From Leptodontidium sp. MPI-SDFR-AT-0119 (lineage: Eukaryota > Ascomycota > Leotiomycetes > Helotiales > Leptodontidiaceae), in assembly GCA_020726505.1 (NCBI GenBank), contig JAHLEZ010000006.1, positions 434,001-498,000 of the forward strand: a stretch of 64,000 bases of DNA, read 5' to 3'. This document shows positions 48,677-60,270 of this stretch, in pieces. Below the pieces are notes generated by a model. It saw nothing but the letters and a program-made list of their open reading frames with translations, was not told where the DNA came from and ran no database searches. Position 1 is the first letter of the stretch. Every line of letters starts with the position of its first letter. Position numbers and translations under genes: made by a program.

Positions 48677-49355
48677 CTAGTTGGCGAGGATAGTACGGAC
48701 GAGGTCTATTCCCATATTAGCCCAAGTTCCTCTATCAATCCCCCTCCATCCATCTTCATCGATGCTTCCAGAAAAGCCAATACCAGTCCGAGGCATAAAC
48801 ATACCAGTATAATTAATCTCCCCACTACTAGTATCCACAGCCTTCAACAACTCATCAACCTCATCATCACTCATCTTCTCTCCCAGATTCGTCAGGATAT
48901 AGCGAAGCTGACCAACACCAATGAAACCCGTCATGTCCTTGTCGAAGACTTGAAAACCGCGGCAGTATTCCTCTGGCTCGCCTGGGTCGCGGAAGCCGCC
49001 GGGGCGGTTGAGCATCTTGGAGAAGGTCTCGAAGTCGACTGTGGGGGTTCCTCGGATTAGCATGATACTCTCGTATATTTCCTCATTCATTGAAGTGGAA
49101 AGGAATAGAAACAGCCCTGGATGGGTGAAGGGAGTGGGTGGCGGGGGAAAGAAGGGAGGGGACCATACAATCACCACCAACATTCTTCTCCAAATCCCTA
49201 ATCTCGCTCAACGTCGGGTTCTGACCGCACGCTCTCAGGAGATCACCCAGGCTCTCGACCTGCACGCGCTGGTTACCGCGCTTGTCGAAGAGTGCGAATG
49301 CTTCTTTGTAGTTGGTGGATGCCTGCGCGTCGTAGGGGGCCTGGTTAGCTGCCAT
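48677..49355 (-). CDS. CDC4: Myosin essential light chain (Cdc4/Mlc1 type)
   Basis: Three exons (49355-49169, 49038-48805, 48705-48677) give 149 residues, the exact size of calmodulin-fold light chains. EF-hand motifs run from YKEAFALFDKRGNQRVQVES through GFQVFDKDMTGFIGVGQLRY to DEVDELLKAVDTSSGEINYT. Most loops lack several acidic calcium ligands, as usual in essential light chains. The last exon has only nine codons (DLVRTILAN) and is identified by conserved sequence and splice phase. The protein binds IQ motifs of type II and V myosins in the cytokinetic ring. The symbol follows fission yeast cdc4 and should not be confused with the budding-yeast F-box CDC4. Confidence 0.92.
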
Positions 49356-50495
49356 TCTGTCTGTCTGTTTCTGTGTCTTGCGCCCTGAAAATTCTCTGTT
49401 TTCCGGTTCTCCTGCGGAATAAATCGATCTGTCTGCTAGGAGAGAGGTAGAAGTTGCTTTGCTGGATCTGCGAGGGAGGATGTGTGTTGTTGTGTATGCG
49501 CGAGGGATAGGAGCAAGCAAGAATCCAGTATCCTAGTAAGGGTGCTCAAATGCAATGGATGGATGCAGTATTCTGTCAGGTTGTAGCAAAAGAGGTATGC
49601 GTGCTGCGAGTATTGTGTATGTGTGTTGAGATGGATGCTCTGTCGTCCCAAACAAAGAAGATGCGGAGGTCGTTGGAGGGAGGATCAACAAACTTTGGTT
49701 GTAGCTGCCAGTTGCCGTTCCGTGGGTTTGTTGATCCATCGTTGCATCCCTCGTGCTATTTTGGCGCCCGTCGAACAGCGGAAAGGGAGGAAGGTGCATG
49801 ACACCGCGTCTTTTGTGCTATTCCCCCTGCGGAATAAACAGTAAACAATGAAATGTGACTTACCATGGTGATTAATATGCGGCGAGAATTGGTCGTGTAG
49901 GTATGGATTGAGGTGAGGTAGATATGTGTAGTTGTAAGGAGGTGAGTGATGTTGTATGGGGGTTGCAGTTGGGCTGGATTGTTTCTTTTGCTGGGCCGTG
50001 CATTTATGCTGAAAGTGGTCCGTGAAACGAAACATTCCCGTGGGCAGGGCAACGAGATGAGCGGAGAAGGCTACGACGCGAGGCTGAATCGGATAGGGGG
50101 AATAATAGAAATGTGATCTTAGGTATAATTATTCCTAGCTGTTTATATTTTCGTTCTAGTGCTGCTTGATATCTAGGTTTTCGTGTGGTTTCAAGCTTCG
50201 TTTGTTGTTTAGAGTCTATGATGTCAACAAGTTTGATTTAATAACGCAACGGAATAGGAAGAAAGTAATCAGGAATATAATTGACCTTTTTTCTTTCTTC
50301 CATATTTAATTTCTGTCATATTTAGTCCACATTATTACTTCTATACTTCTCAATCGGGGATATGCACAATACTGAAGTACAAAATGGACGTAAACTTCTT
50401 CCTCCACGCCCATCATTTCCACCTGCTTTCTCGACGCCAGTTCATGGAGTTCAATGTCCATTTCCTTATTATCAAACCGCCTACTTGATCAATAT
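49356..50495. other. Promoter side of the myosin light chain gene
   Basis: About 1.1 kb contains the light-chain leader and promoter (purine-rich on the plus strand) and the 3' side of the methyltransferase gene. No coding frame has recognisable content. Confidence 0.55.
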
Positions 50496-51518
50496 TCACC
50501 TCCTCCTCGCCAACAAGATAACACTCCCCCACTCATTGTCAACCTCAATATCCCTCCATCCCTCGCCTTTCTTTTTCCACTCCGGTTCAACCTCCCTCAT
50601 CTCATCAAACATCTCATCAACCACATCCCCCACACCCCCCTCAGCCCTACTCTTCTCCCCAGGATGTTCCGCGATCCAATTCCAATATGCACTGAAAGTC
50701 CTAACATACCCCTCCACCTCCCCCAACTTCAACCTCTTCTGCATCAATACCTCACCCACTCCCTTCCCCCTGCCCCTCCCATCCACACAAGGCTCATACT
50801 CAATCCTCCTCACATCCTCCCACTCCCTTTCAGGGGGAACAACACTCCTCAATTTCCCCCTCAAGATATCCCTACCGGGCTGTTCCCAAAACGGACCCAT
50901 CTTATCGTCCCCATAGCAAAACCTATCCAGGACGCTCGTCGCCCGCGGGAAGTCCACGAACACATTATCTTTATACCCCCAGAACGCAAGGGTCCCGCCC
51001 TTCTTGACTGTACGACTCAATTCTCCCCACACGCGAGTGTAGTCGAACCAATGCGCCGCCTGGCCCGCAACAGCCATATCCAACTCGGCGTCGTTCACGA
51101 ACCATAGATCTTCCGCTGCGGCTTGCCGGAATTCGATGTCGCCGTATTTGTATTTGGACTTATCTTCGGAAGAGCCCTCGCCTTCGCCCTCGTTTGAATG
51201 GGGAGTGGAGGATATAGCTTGGGAGATCATCTTCGGGGACGGGTCGGTGCCGATGATGCGGGTGAAGTGAGGGGAGAGTTCGCGGGAGATGAGACCGTGG
51301 CCGCATCCTAGGTCGAGGAGGGTGCTGGGTTTGTCTTTTGGGGTTGGGAGGGGGGAGGAGGCGTGGTAGGAGAGGATGGTTTTGAAGATTTGTGGGGGGT
51401 AGGTTGGGCGGAAGGTTGCGTAGGTTAGGGCGTTGAAGGAGGATTTTCTGGGGACGGGTTAGAGTGGAGGTTGACGGTTGCGTGGGAGGGGTGAGGGAAC
51501 TTGCGCAAAGGTTGCCAT
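50496..51518 (-). CDS. Class I SAM-dependent methyltransferase
   Basis: The main exon (51447-50496, about 317 codons) shows motif I LLDLGCGHGLISREL, post-I GTDPSPKM, and the region FRQAAAEDLWFVNDAELDMA followed by AAHWFDYTRVWGEL. These are typical of the trans-aconitate methyltransferase-like group of fungal enzymes. A start exon MATFAQ at 51518-51501, also typical of the group, is followed by a GT donor. However, joining it to the only AG acceptor (51448) leaves the product one base out of frame. Either the real splice differs, or there is a one-base lesion or sequence error. The rest of the enzyme is complete and ends VILLARRR. The substrate is unknown. Confidence 0.78.
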
Positions 51519-52484
51519 TGTGTCTGTTGGACTCTTGAGTGTATGATTGCGGTATATATGCAGGTGTAATTTTAGGATGCTCGCCGTTAGGGTGGCTCCT
51601 CAAATCGAGGGGTTGATTGAATGCTGAGATCAAAGCTAGGATTGATGGACAGGTAGCTTCCAAATGGAGCAAGAAGTCATCCGATTAATCCTTTCGTTAA
51701 TAACAACAAATGTAAACAAAACAATTATTAGTGGAGTGCAATTGATGCCATGTCGTCTAGAAGTACAATACGGCGATGATATCTCCATGCGATGTTGGAT
51801 TCCCGAGATCAAGCGGCGAGGCTGCAGGATATCATCATGCGTTGTTTGGCCTCGGCTTGTTCAGCCTTCCCTTGGCAATTCCCCCCGTTGAATGACCACT
51901 TTATCATGACACGAATATCAGAAAGAGAAGTATTTTGTACATCAATATAGAATCAGAGCCTTATTTGAATCCATTGCATTGAACATTAAACCGAGCATAA
52001 CAGAGGTTTTTCATTTTAGACAATCTTGGAACGAATTTCAAGGACTGTATTTCGGTCTCGCTTGGGCGCTTTCGGTCAGTCTTCTCTGCTCATAGAACTT
52101 AAACTTAAATACGTTGCGGATATTTGGACTTTATTTTTTTTATCTGTATGATGAGTGAAGTCAAGTAATTATCGGAGATGTGGGATTGGACAAAATTATT
52201 AGTATGCAATTCCACAGTTCTTTACCACCAGAGAGTATCCCTCAAACTTCAATTGATATATGGTACGTAATATACCCAGGAAGGCACAAAGAGATGATAT
52301 GATGATTCACTGGATCTCAAAAAGAGGAAAGTAACATAAAAACCGCAGAGAAAATCTAGAACGACAGAGGAGGACAGGCAAAAAAAAAAAAAAAAAAAAA
52401 AAAAAAGAAGATAAAAAAGGCCCGAGCAAGGATACAGTTGTTCATGATCTAAATCAAAGAGGTATCTTATTATTAAATATATGC
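51519..52484. other. Intergenic, AT-rich with a poly-A tract
   Basis: This contains the methyltransferase promoter and the 3' side of the DUF5672 gene. Position 52380-52406 is an uninterrupted run of about 27 A residues. No gene is supported. Confidence 0.6.
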
Positions 52485-53624
52485 TCAAATCTTAGATTCA
52501 TACAAATCGAGTTCCAATCCTCGACGTCCAACACCAACCGGTTTATCTCCCACCAGCTTCATCCCAAGAATCATCTTCACCTCAGGACAATACTCCATAA
52601 TATGATGAACCTTCTCTTCATCATCCCAAAGCTAAACCAGTCACAGTCAGTACCATCCCAACCTCGAGAGCAAATCCACTTACCTGACCATGATGTACAC
52701 CCATCCACCCAACATGATATCCCATGGGACTCTCATCCCACACATTCGCCTCAACACTAAACGTCTTACTAACCGACGCATTCGCCATCCGCGCGCCCTC
52801 CAAACCCACAAGTCTATTACTCAACCACTCATCCTCCATCTGTATATGCCCCATCTCCCTCCTCTCCCTCTCAAGAACCATCAAAATCCTACTCACCCTC
52901 CTCAAACTCAAGCCTCCATTCCCACCAAACTTCGACTCCGGTCCCCACGGCGCACCGATATAATCCCACTCGAGGAAATCATTGACGGTCTTCGGGCTCT
53001 TGGCGCAGATAATGCTATCGGGTTGGAACACGAGGAGATGTTCCGCCGGCGCGAGGTGGTGCGTGTATAAGTGCGGATCTGTGAACATCTGGCTGATCTC
53101 CTGACGACCTGCTACAGAGTAGTTCCCTGGGATGGCAGTGATGATGATCTTGCCGGCTGCTTCTAGTCGCGCAATGAAGGGGCTTGAGCGCATGTATTCG
53201 ATTGCTTCTGGTGAGCCCATGAATCGGAAGCGCCATTCTGGGGGAACGAGGTTGGTCATGTGTGCGAAGAGGGCGGGGAGGTGGGGGAGCGGTCGTGTCT
53301 CGACGAGGAAAGCGAGTTTACGCTCATCGTAAGGATGTTGGAAGGTGGGATAGAATGATTTGTCTGAGATTTGGACGCCATTGCTGGTGTAGTAGGAGGG
53401 TTGGAGGATATTTGCTGAACTAGAAGTTGGGGGTTGATATCTTAGTTTCTAGCTTCGAAGCTTGTGAAGATAGATGTTGGATAGGGGGAAGAGCGGACTG
53501 CAACATTCTTGACGACTTACAAATAATAGAATACAAGCGCAGAGGCTACGAGGAAGAATGTGCCTACTCCTATCAGAATCTTGCGACTCGTCGTCGCAGC
53601 AGATAGAAGCGCAACAAACTTCAT
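52485..53624 (-). CDS. DUF5672 protein, probable Golgi type II membrane glycosyltransferase-like
   Basis: Three exons (53624-53521, 53419-52684, 52631-52485) give 328 residues. A short cytosolic N-terminus and signal anchor (KILIGVGTFFLVASALVFYY) precede the DUF5672 domain. Recognised blocks are LAFLVETRPLPHLPALFAHM, WRFRFMGSPEAI, the acidic DFLEWDYIGAPWG, FGGNGGLSLRR and ESPMGYHVGWMGVHHGQ. The C-terminal exon reads IMEYCPEVKMILGMKL. DUF5672 proteins resemble glycosyltransferases, so transfer of a sugar in the Golgi is a reasonable inference, but donor and acceptor are unknown. Splice phases agree throughout. Confidence 0.86.
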
Positions 53625-54285
53625 CGTTCACACTCTCTGGACTCAAAGGTCACTGTCGCGTGCTTTGGTGCGACATCGAGACAAGCTCTCAGGTCCACAC
53701 TTTTGACTTTAATTTTGTCTCTCTTTCTCCCGTCTGCGATTTCTTGGTGCGCGCAGAACGGGCGACGCCTCAAATCGGATCACTGAGTTGCTGGAGGCTG
53801 TACCTGGACTGGACTCTAAGTGGATGGTGGTGTGGACTGAGCGGCTCGGCTTTTGATTGCGTAGGGTGCCATTGTAACCCATTCGGGTAACCCTGTGGAG
53901 CTGAGCTGAATATTAGTATCGTAATTCCTTGCAGAGCAGAGGGGAAGTATATCTTCAAAAGAAAACGGACCGGTCTGGACCTTCGAAGTGGAGAAAAGGT
54001 CCTTCTGCTCGTCTTCGGTAAGATATGTAATTTATCTGGGAAATTCCAATCGAGAATGTTTACTGTCATACCAAGTCTCGCTAGGTTAAAGGGGCGAAGG
54101 GACGCTAAATTTAAGCTTACAGCTGCTCGACACGCCAACCCCACGTCCGGACCTCTGCCATTTGTCAGCTTCTATTGCCCCTCCATCTCGCCATCTAAAC
54201 AGCTTCATCCTCCTTCCTCCATCCTCAACACCCCCTTCAATCAATTTTCGTCTTGAGAGAACACTCAATCACAGCAGGCAGCACG
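53625..54285. promoter_or_regulatory. Divergent promoter region, DUF5672 / CoA-binding protein
   Basis: This 0.66-kb region lies between two divergent starts. The right end (about 54160-54285) is C/T-rich, as expected for a leader. No gene is supported. Confidence 0.6.
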
Positions 54286-54834
54286 ATGGCCACCGAGGCA
54301 GCAGCAAAAGCCTTCTTCTCCGCACCCCATTTCGCAGTTGTCGGTGCATCCAGCGACCCCACCAAGTTCGGACACAAGAGTACATGTCCCCCTCCCCCTT
54401 CCTCTCCATCCTATTATATACTATATACTAAAAACCACCCAGTATTCACATGGTACACCCACCACAACCTCCCCGTAACACCCATCAACCCCTCCTCCCC
54501 CGAGATAAAAGCCTACCCTCCATACCCAGCCTTTGACATAAAATCCTACGCCACGCTCCCGAACCTCTCCGCGCTGCCCAATCCCTCCGAGACGTCTGTA
54601 TCTATAATCACGCCCCCGAAAGTCACGATGAAAGTGCTGGAGGAGGCGAAGAAGTTGGGTGTGCAGGGGGTTTGGTTGCAGCCGGGCAGCTTTGATGATG
54701 ATGTGCTGGGGTTTGCGATGAAGGAGTTTAAGGCGGCTGTTGGGGGTGATGGGGGACGCGGGAGTGAGGGTTGGTGTGTGCTTGTTGATGGGGAGAGGGC
54801 GGCGAAGGCGGCGGGGAAGAGCTTTAAGCTGTGA
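54286..54834 (+). CDS. CoA-binding domain protein (YccU-like Rossmann fold)
   Basis: Two exons (54286-54379 and 54443-54834) give 161 residues. The pattern FAVVGASSDPTKFGHK, then PVTPINPSSPEI and SVSIITPPKVTMKVLEEA, then LGVQGVWLQPGSFDDDVL, is that of the CoA_binding_2 family of small Rossmann proteins. The glycine motif GASSDP and the WLQPG turn are intact. Bacterial and fungal members bind CoA, but their cellular role is poorly known. Codon use turns GC-rich at third positions in exon 2. No lesions are seen. Confidence 0.87.
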   Translation: MATEAAAKAFFSAPHFAVVGASSDPTKFGHKSTCPPPPSSPSYYILYTKNHPVFTWYTHHNLPVTPINPSSPEIKAYPPYPAFDIKSYATLPNLSALPNPSETSVSIITPPKVTMKVLEEAKKLGVQGVWLQPGSFDDDVLGFAMKEFKAAVGGDGGRGSEGWCVLVDGERAAKAAGKSFKL

Positions 54835-55344
54835 GTTGGTTGATGACCTGGTGGCTGGGGTGGAGTTCTGGAGTTCTGGAGTCACTTGTTGATGAGCAGA
54901 GGGCGAGTTGGGAGGACGACCCAGTGGTTGAGATGGTGCCTTGCATTGCTTTCCTCACGCGATAGCTTCTCAACACTGCACGTTGGTCCTGGCTCCGGTT
55001 CCAACGTAGTATTGTGGAATTCATATACTGACTTGCGAAGTGGTTGCTCTCGCTATACTTTTGTTGCCAAGAAACAGAAGAGTGTAGTACAGTGACGACC
55101 ACTTCGGGTCACCTGTTTTGCACCTTATGTTGGCTATCTTACTTACACCTTTTCTTTCCGGATTGCTTCACCCAATCCCTAGAATGCTTTCGCTGTCAAA
55201 TTCTATTTTACATACATTTACGGACAAGAAGTGCACTACCCTTGCAGTCCGTTGAGAAGACGTTGATTGGGGTACTCGCACGCAGGGCGGATATCGCTAG
55301 CAGAAGGAGATGTTGTCCACGACGTCCTTGCAGAATGGCCAGCT
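54835..55344. other. Intergenic between convergent genes
   Basis: This holds the 3' regions of the CoA-binding gene and the decayed NACHT gene. No gene is supported. Confidence 0.55.
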
Positions 55345-58300
55345 TCACCAAAATATGGCCTGCCACCAGCCACTGATCTTTGCTTTCATTGAGACTACTT
55401 GACCTTGGCGAACGATGGCCTCTGCCTTGATCACATCGTTTCGTAGGCGATCTGCATCCATAGGATAGACTGGTCGTATATAGGATTCCACATAGTCAAT
55501 GAGTGAAGCCGATCCTAGTGGTCGAGTATTGGGGTCTGCCCCAAATGCCAAGGCGGTACTCATCAGCCGCGGAAATCCAGAATCAATTACTTTCTGTTGT
55601 CTCGAGGGGCCAAATCGAGCTGGACAGTGTAGAAGAGCCTGCCATATAGTGATGCCGAGACTTTTAATCTCTATGACCGTATTCAAATCGGCGCCCTGCT
55701 CAGCCAGAGCAGTGGCTAATTCTATATACGGGGGTTGATAAACTGCGGAATCCTCGGTAAGTAACCAGTCGTTAATGGTATGATAACGGAGTATTGCGGT
55801 AGCAGCTAGTTTCCCTGCAGTAGGATCCTGTGCCGTGAATGCTGCCACTCTTCGGACAACATATTCTGTAAAATGGAAATTAAGTGCACAAGCGAGGAGA
55901 GAGCTTTTTATCTTTCGAGGCAAACTCGTCTCGGCTTCACCTGCAAACCACACGTCCGAGTTTACTAAATTAGTAAATGGCCAATCGTAATCGTCCATCA
56001 GATTTTCGACGTTATCCAGGACTAACATTCTGTCGTTACAAAATGGGCTGTGGTGATCTATCTTCATAGCCAGTACCGGCATCATGTCAGAAATTGCTCG
56101 GGCGGCATAAATTTCATGTTGGTCCCCCCAAGTAAGGACCCGGTTTATCAAGAGACTCTTGCTTCGCAACATAGACCAATATGGATCGAAGACAGTACCC
56201 TTTGTGTGATGCACAATAGTCGCCCAGCGAGACGGCTCTTCAAGGGAACTCCCTTGCTGTCCAATGAAGATATTGTATCTAGCCTTTCGACATCTTTGGC
56301 TCGTTGGTGACTTCCAAAAGACAGGCACACCTGGCCGCAATGTGGTACTCTGCTTCGCGGCATATAATATCTAGCTCCGTTTGTGTCATCCGCTTCATAG
56401 CCGAGCTGTCACGGTCTTCGCTAAGAGCGAAGTATAACTCTGCAATAGTGAGGAAGTCCTGGTGGACCAGGCTGAAACCTTGAGGGACAACCTCACGGGC
56501 CGCTCGGATGAGTTGGAAAGTCTTGGACGCCCAGATGAGATACACTGAGTCTATTTGGGACATGATCCTGAGGTAGAGTGGTTCCAGCTCCCCTGAAAGT
56601 CATCAAGCCGTTGCCACAGTTCCGGTATCGTGTCACGATTTCGGATCCCTTTCAGCGGGTCTTTGACGACGATGAATACCCAGAGAAAGACGCCATCTGC
56701 TTTCGAAACTACCGCATCGATCAGCTGAGTAGTAGATTGAGGCTCTCGAGCGGCCAATTTCTTGAAAGCTCCGTTTCCGAGAAACCTATCAGACACAAAC
56801 TGTGTGATATCATGGACAGTGAGTTCTTGCAACTTCAACATCGGGTATCCTTGGAAATTCTCTTGGAACACCACATACGGTCTACTCGAGACGCAGAGCT
56901 TAACAGAGCTTTTGGTATTCGGTAGCCGCGATTTCGAGATGTCATTGAACAGCTCTGCTAGCAACTCTTGATCGCCTTCAAATTCGTCGAGACCACCGAT
57001 CAGGAAGAAGAGCTTGCAAGGAATCTCTTGCTGCGCGGTCAATCGTTTGAAAGCTGTCATCAGCATACCCAACGTCAAAGCCTCGGTCCATGCCGCACCA
57101 GGTCCAACGGTTAGGTATGCCCGGTACTGCATGATCCATAGTGATGGAAGTACAATAGGCAAAAGTTCAGGTTCCTGCTCAAGGACTTGGAATAGAAGCC
57201 AGCGAAGCATCCCCATCTGAGACCTTTGCTCTAGAGCACCGCTGTTCCAGAAGAAAAAGCTCGCTACGATCAGGCGCGCACCAGACTCTCCATTTTGCCG
57301 TGCCCATTGCTCTAAGTATTCCTTGGTCCTTTCGTCATCCAAAATATGCTTCATGAGCGTTGATTTTCCTGATCCAGGTTTGCCGCTAATCCAATACAGG
57401 CCGAAATCACTCTGCAGCCAAGTCGTCAATTTCTCGCTACTCAATTCACTGCTCGAGGAATCCTGCAATGCCCACCCGAATGTCTTTGGATGTGCCTCAG
57501 CAACTGCCTCGTACCGCTTAGGTAGCATCTCGTAAGTCAAGCGTCGAAGAATTTTGTTATTGACAAAACTACGGAGTTCCTCCTCTTCCCATTGCGACAA
57601 GGTAAAGACTTCTTCGGGTCGAGTCTTGCCGTCCAGCAAGAGCATTGCCGGATCAGATTTGTTTTTTTGCATGATCTTTGCACGGGTATCGCATTTGTTT
57701 TCAGGATTCAACATCTCCATTCGACTCGCGAGCTGTGCCACAGCTGACTGCGTGGTTGCTAACTTGACTACTCTCGAGTACCGATCTGAGAATCAATTGA
57801 ACTTCGTGATCGGACTTTTGCACATGGGCTAGAGTCTGTACATTGAGTTCATTGGTGTTGCATCTATTTACAGTCAGCACGGTGAACTCCTGACTAGGCT
57901 TGACTCTAGGGGAAGATAGCTGACAGTATTGCAGCTAGAATACCGGAATGGATGGCCTCCCTTAACCGCGAGAGCCGCCCATAAAGAGAATCAAACTCGC
58001 CTTGAGACCATATCTGGCTCCAGACACGCTTGAAGGATTCGAGTTTTCTATTTCGGCCCTTATCCAGCTTTCGATGTGTGAGTTTGCTCAATATGGCTTC
58101 GGCGATCTTCGCAGCCTCGTAGCAAATATTCTCAAAATTCGAATCTGGAGTGGCTCCAGTAATAGAAAGTGTGGTTTCTGATGTGTTTGGCTGGTCAGTT
58201 ATGCCTGCGCCTTGGATCTTGCTAATGAATTCTTTGAGCTCGATAGTTATGAGCCTGAGCTCGTCGTCCACGGCTAGGCGCCCGTCGGCTGACTTGTACA

Positions 58301-58388
58301 GCTCACAGCCTTGCGAGAATAGTTTGCTGCCGAACTCTATGAATTGTATGACATTGCCTGCCAAGGACAGTGCGACTAGTGCCTCCAT
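55345..58388 (-). pseudogene. NACHT NTPase (fungal NLR-like) gene with multiple lesions
   Basis: An ATG at 58388 opens MEALVALSLAGNVIQFIEFG, a common N-terminal helical domain of fungal NACHT proteins. An intron (57924-57864) follows. The NACHT core has Walker A GKPGSGKST (about 57370) and a Walker B-like LFFLIGGLDEFEG. The more usual form is IDGLDEF, so the first Asp is replaced. The C-terminal helical module typical of these proteins continues to 55345. Four lesions can be seen: a frame change near 57755-57780, a one-base deletion near 56591-56596 (DDF to ELEPLYLRI), a TAG at 56279-56281 inside SKG*IQYLHW, and another frame change near 56243-56246. Such STAND proteins act in fungal non-self recognition and cell death. 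This copy appears dead. Confidence 0.82.
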
Positions 58389-59193
58389 GTATCGATGGAG
58401 CAGGATGGCTGTCTTCGGAATGGTCGGTGTGAATATCGGCTTTCGAGGACAAGAAAACACATTTAAGGATTCATCTCTCAGAAGTGCAGCAGCTGGTCGG
58501 CTGTGGAAACGCATCCAATCAAACAATCCAAAGATTTTTTGAGGCTGTGTATCGAAGGGTTGTGTTATTGGCTTGAATACTCAGCTACTAGATAAGATTT
58601 CAGGCGGTGGCCTAAAACATGCTACAGGGCTGCTTGGCTTCAAAAAAGTTGTGGTTGAGAGAAAATGCTGTTATTACAGCAATGTAAGTTTCACCCATTT
58701 AAATATTTTTTGATGCTTAAGACGGACAGAGATCAATAGTGTCTTGACTGCTGGAATATTCACAGAAGGAATCCTGGCGCCAGTTGCGGTCAGGTGAAAA
58801 CAAATATTTCGTCTGCGACAGAAAAGACTCCATATTCCAAAGTCCGGAGTCAGAATATTCGCATGTTCTCCTCGGATTAATATCGCATTTTGCAAACTGC
58901 TATGGAAATATTACCATCAAGTAGACCTTCGGTGACTGGAATTGTTCAATGAAATCAATTTACCCGGTCAGAGCCTTGGACTTGGCCTCACAACCCCAAT
59001 GTGGCACAGCCTGACCCAAATTGCTTCAAAAAGCTCCCAATGACCACCAAACCACCTCGTTCCTAAACTCCGGAGGATATTCCACCGGCCGAAGTTGTGT
59101 AGAAGGAGTCCATACGCACAATAAGTCTCCTCGACACGATAAACAACGGCATCATGCCCAGAAAAAAGCGCCAAGTCCAAAACTGTACTGGAG
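58389..59193. other. Divergent intergenic region, NACHT remnant / 2EXR gene
   Basis: No coding content is recognised. AT-rich sequence near 58680-58900 holds only short frames. Confidence 0.5.
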
Positions 59194-60096
59194 ATGACCG
59201 CCAGCTTTCCCCAATTCTCCAACTTCCCACTGGAAATACGCCAGAAAATATGGCGAGAGACCCTCCCTGGTCCCCGGGTCCTACTCATCACCCTCTCGAA
59301 ATCCAAACGAGGAACTTGCACAACCAAGCCAGCCTCTTACGGTGCTCGTCATCCAGCACTCCTTTCCGTCGATCGAGCCTCGCGAGCCGAAGGACTTCGC
59401 TTCTTGAGTCCTAAGTTCAACGCATACTGGAACTTCGAGATCGATACGCCGTATTTCGAGATCAAGGATAATGCGGATGATAATGTCGTAATTCTAGCGC
59501 AGCTGAGAAGAGAAGGCATGCTGGACGAATTCAAGAATATCGCTATTGATTGGATGTTATGGAACTGGCATGCTGCCACTCAGACCATGGAGTTCAAGTA
59601 TACATTTGGAAACCGCTTTGGAGATTACAAGCATCCGTGAGTATTTATTTACCTCCGTGACTCTTTCTCACTTCCTGTCAAGTTTAGTTCATTAAAATTA
59701 GGGGCCAAGAGAAATCTCTCTTTCACTTCCGGACTAATGTAATCGCATAGAGTTCTCAGTCTCAACGCCCTCCCGAATATCAAGAAATGTAGCTTCATCT
59801 TCACTGACCACACACTTCAACCTGATCTCAGTACGGGCGAAGCCTGGCATCTTGGTCCTCTTACAAAAGCCACAACGCTCAGTGAAAACTGTGGGGCAGT
59901 AAGTACGGACATGAATCGACAAATTCATAGGTTGAAGGCCAAGGGATTGATAGGAGAGTGGAATCCATTGCAACTGACTCTTCGTGGTGGCGTGGATATT
60001 GAGGTCAAAGCTATCCATGGGAGGGCTCGAGCATGGTTACCGCCAGAAATGTTGAGGAGAGAGACTGCTGGCTGGGAGATGGACTGGTTTGGTTGA
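59194..60096 (+). CDS. 2EXR domain protein
   Basis: Two exons (59194-59636 and 59751-60096) give 262 residues. The opening FPQFSNFPLEIRQKIWRETL followed by PGPRVL is the 2EXR motif. The next block (HPALLSVDRASRAEGLRFLS, then YFEIKDNADDNVVI) also fits this family, which is expanded in plant-associated fungi and of unknown function. A nearer AG acceptor at 59699-59700 would also splice but leads to an early stop. The acceptor at 59749-59750 keeps frame to the end and is chosen for that reason. The protein looks intact although its neighbours are damaged. Confidence 0.78.
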
Positions 60097-60270
60097 AGGG
60101 ATTGCATGCATCGAGAGTTTGGCCATAGCCACATGACTGCGTTGCTCTTTTCTCCTCATTTCCTGGTTCTCTCTCATCAAGTTTTGATTATACACTTATA
60201 AATCGAGTCGTTCAAGACTCCCCTATGTCATTGAATTATGCTTATCCCTATTTTTTACATACCGATTTCC

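Noticed and set aside
58968..59327. 119-codon minus frame over the start of the 2EXR gene
   Set aside because: Antisense shadow; the plus strand carries the recognisable 2EXR motif.
59637..59750. Frame break in the 2EXR gene
   Set aside because: A GT-AG intron ending at the AG at 59749-59750 restores the frame fully, so the gene is probably intact.
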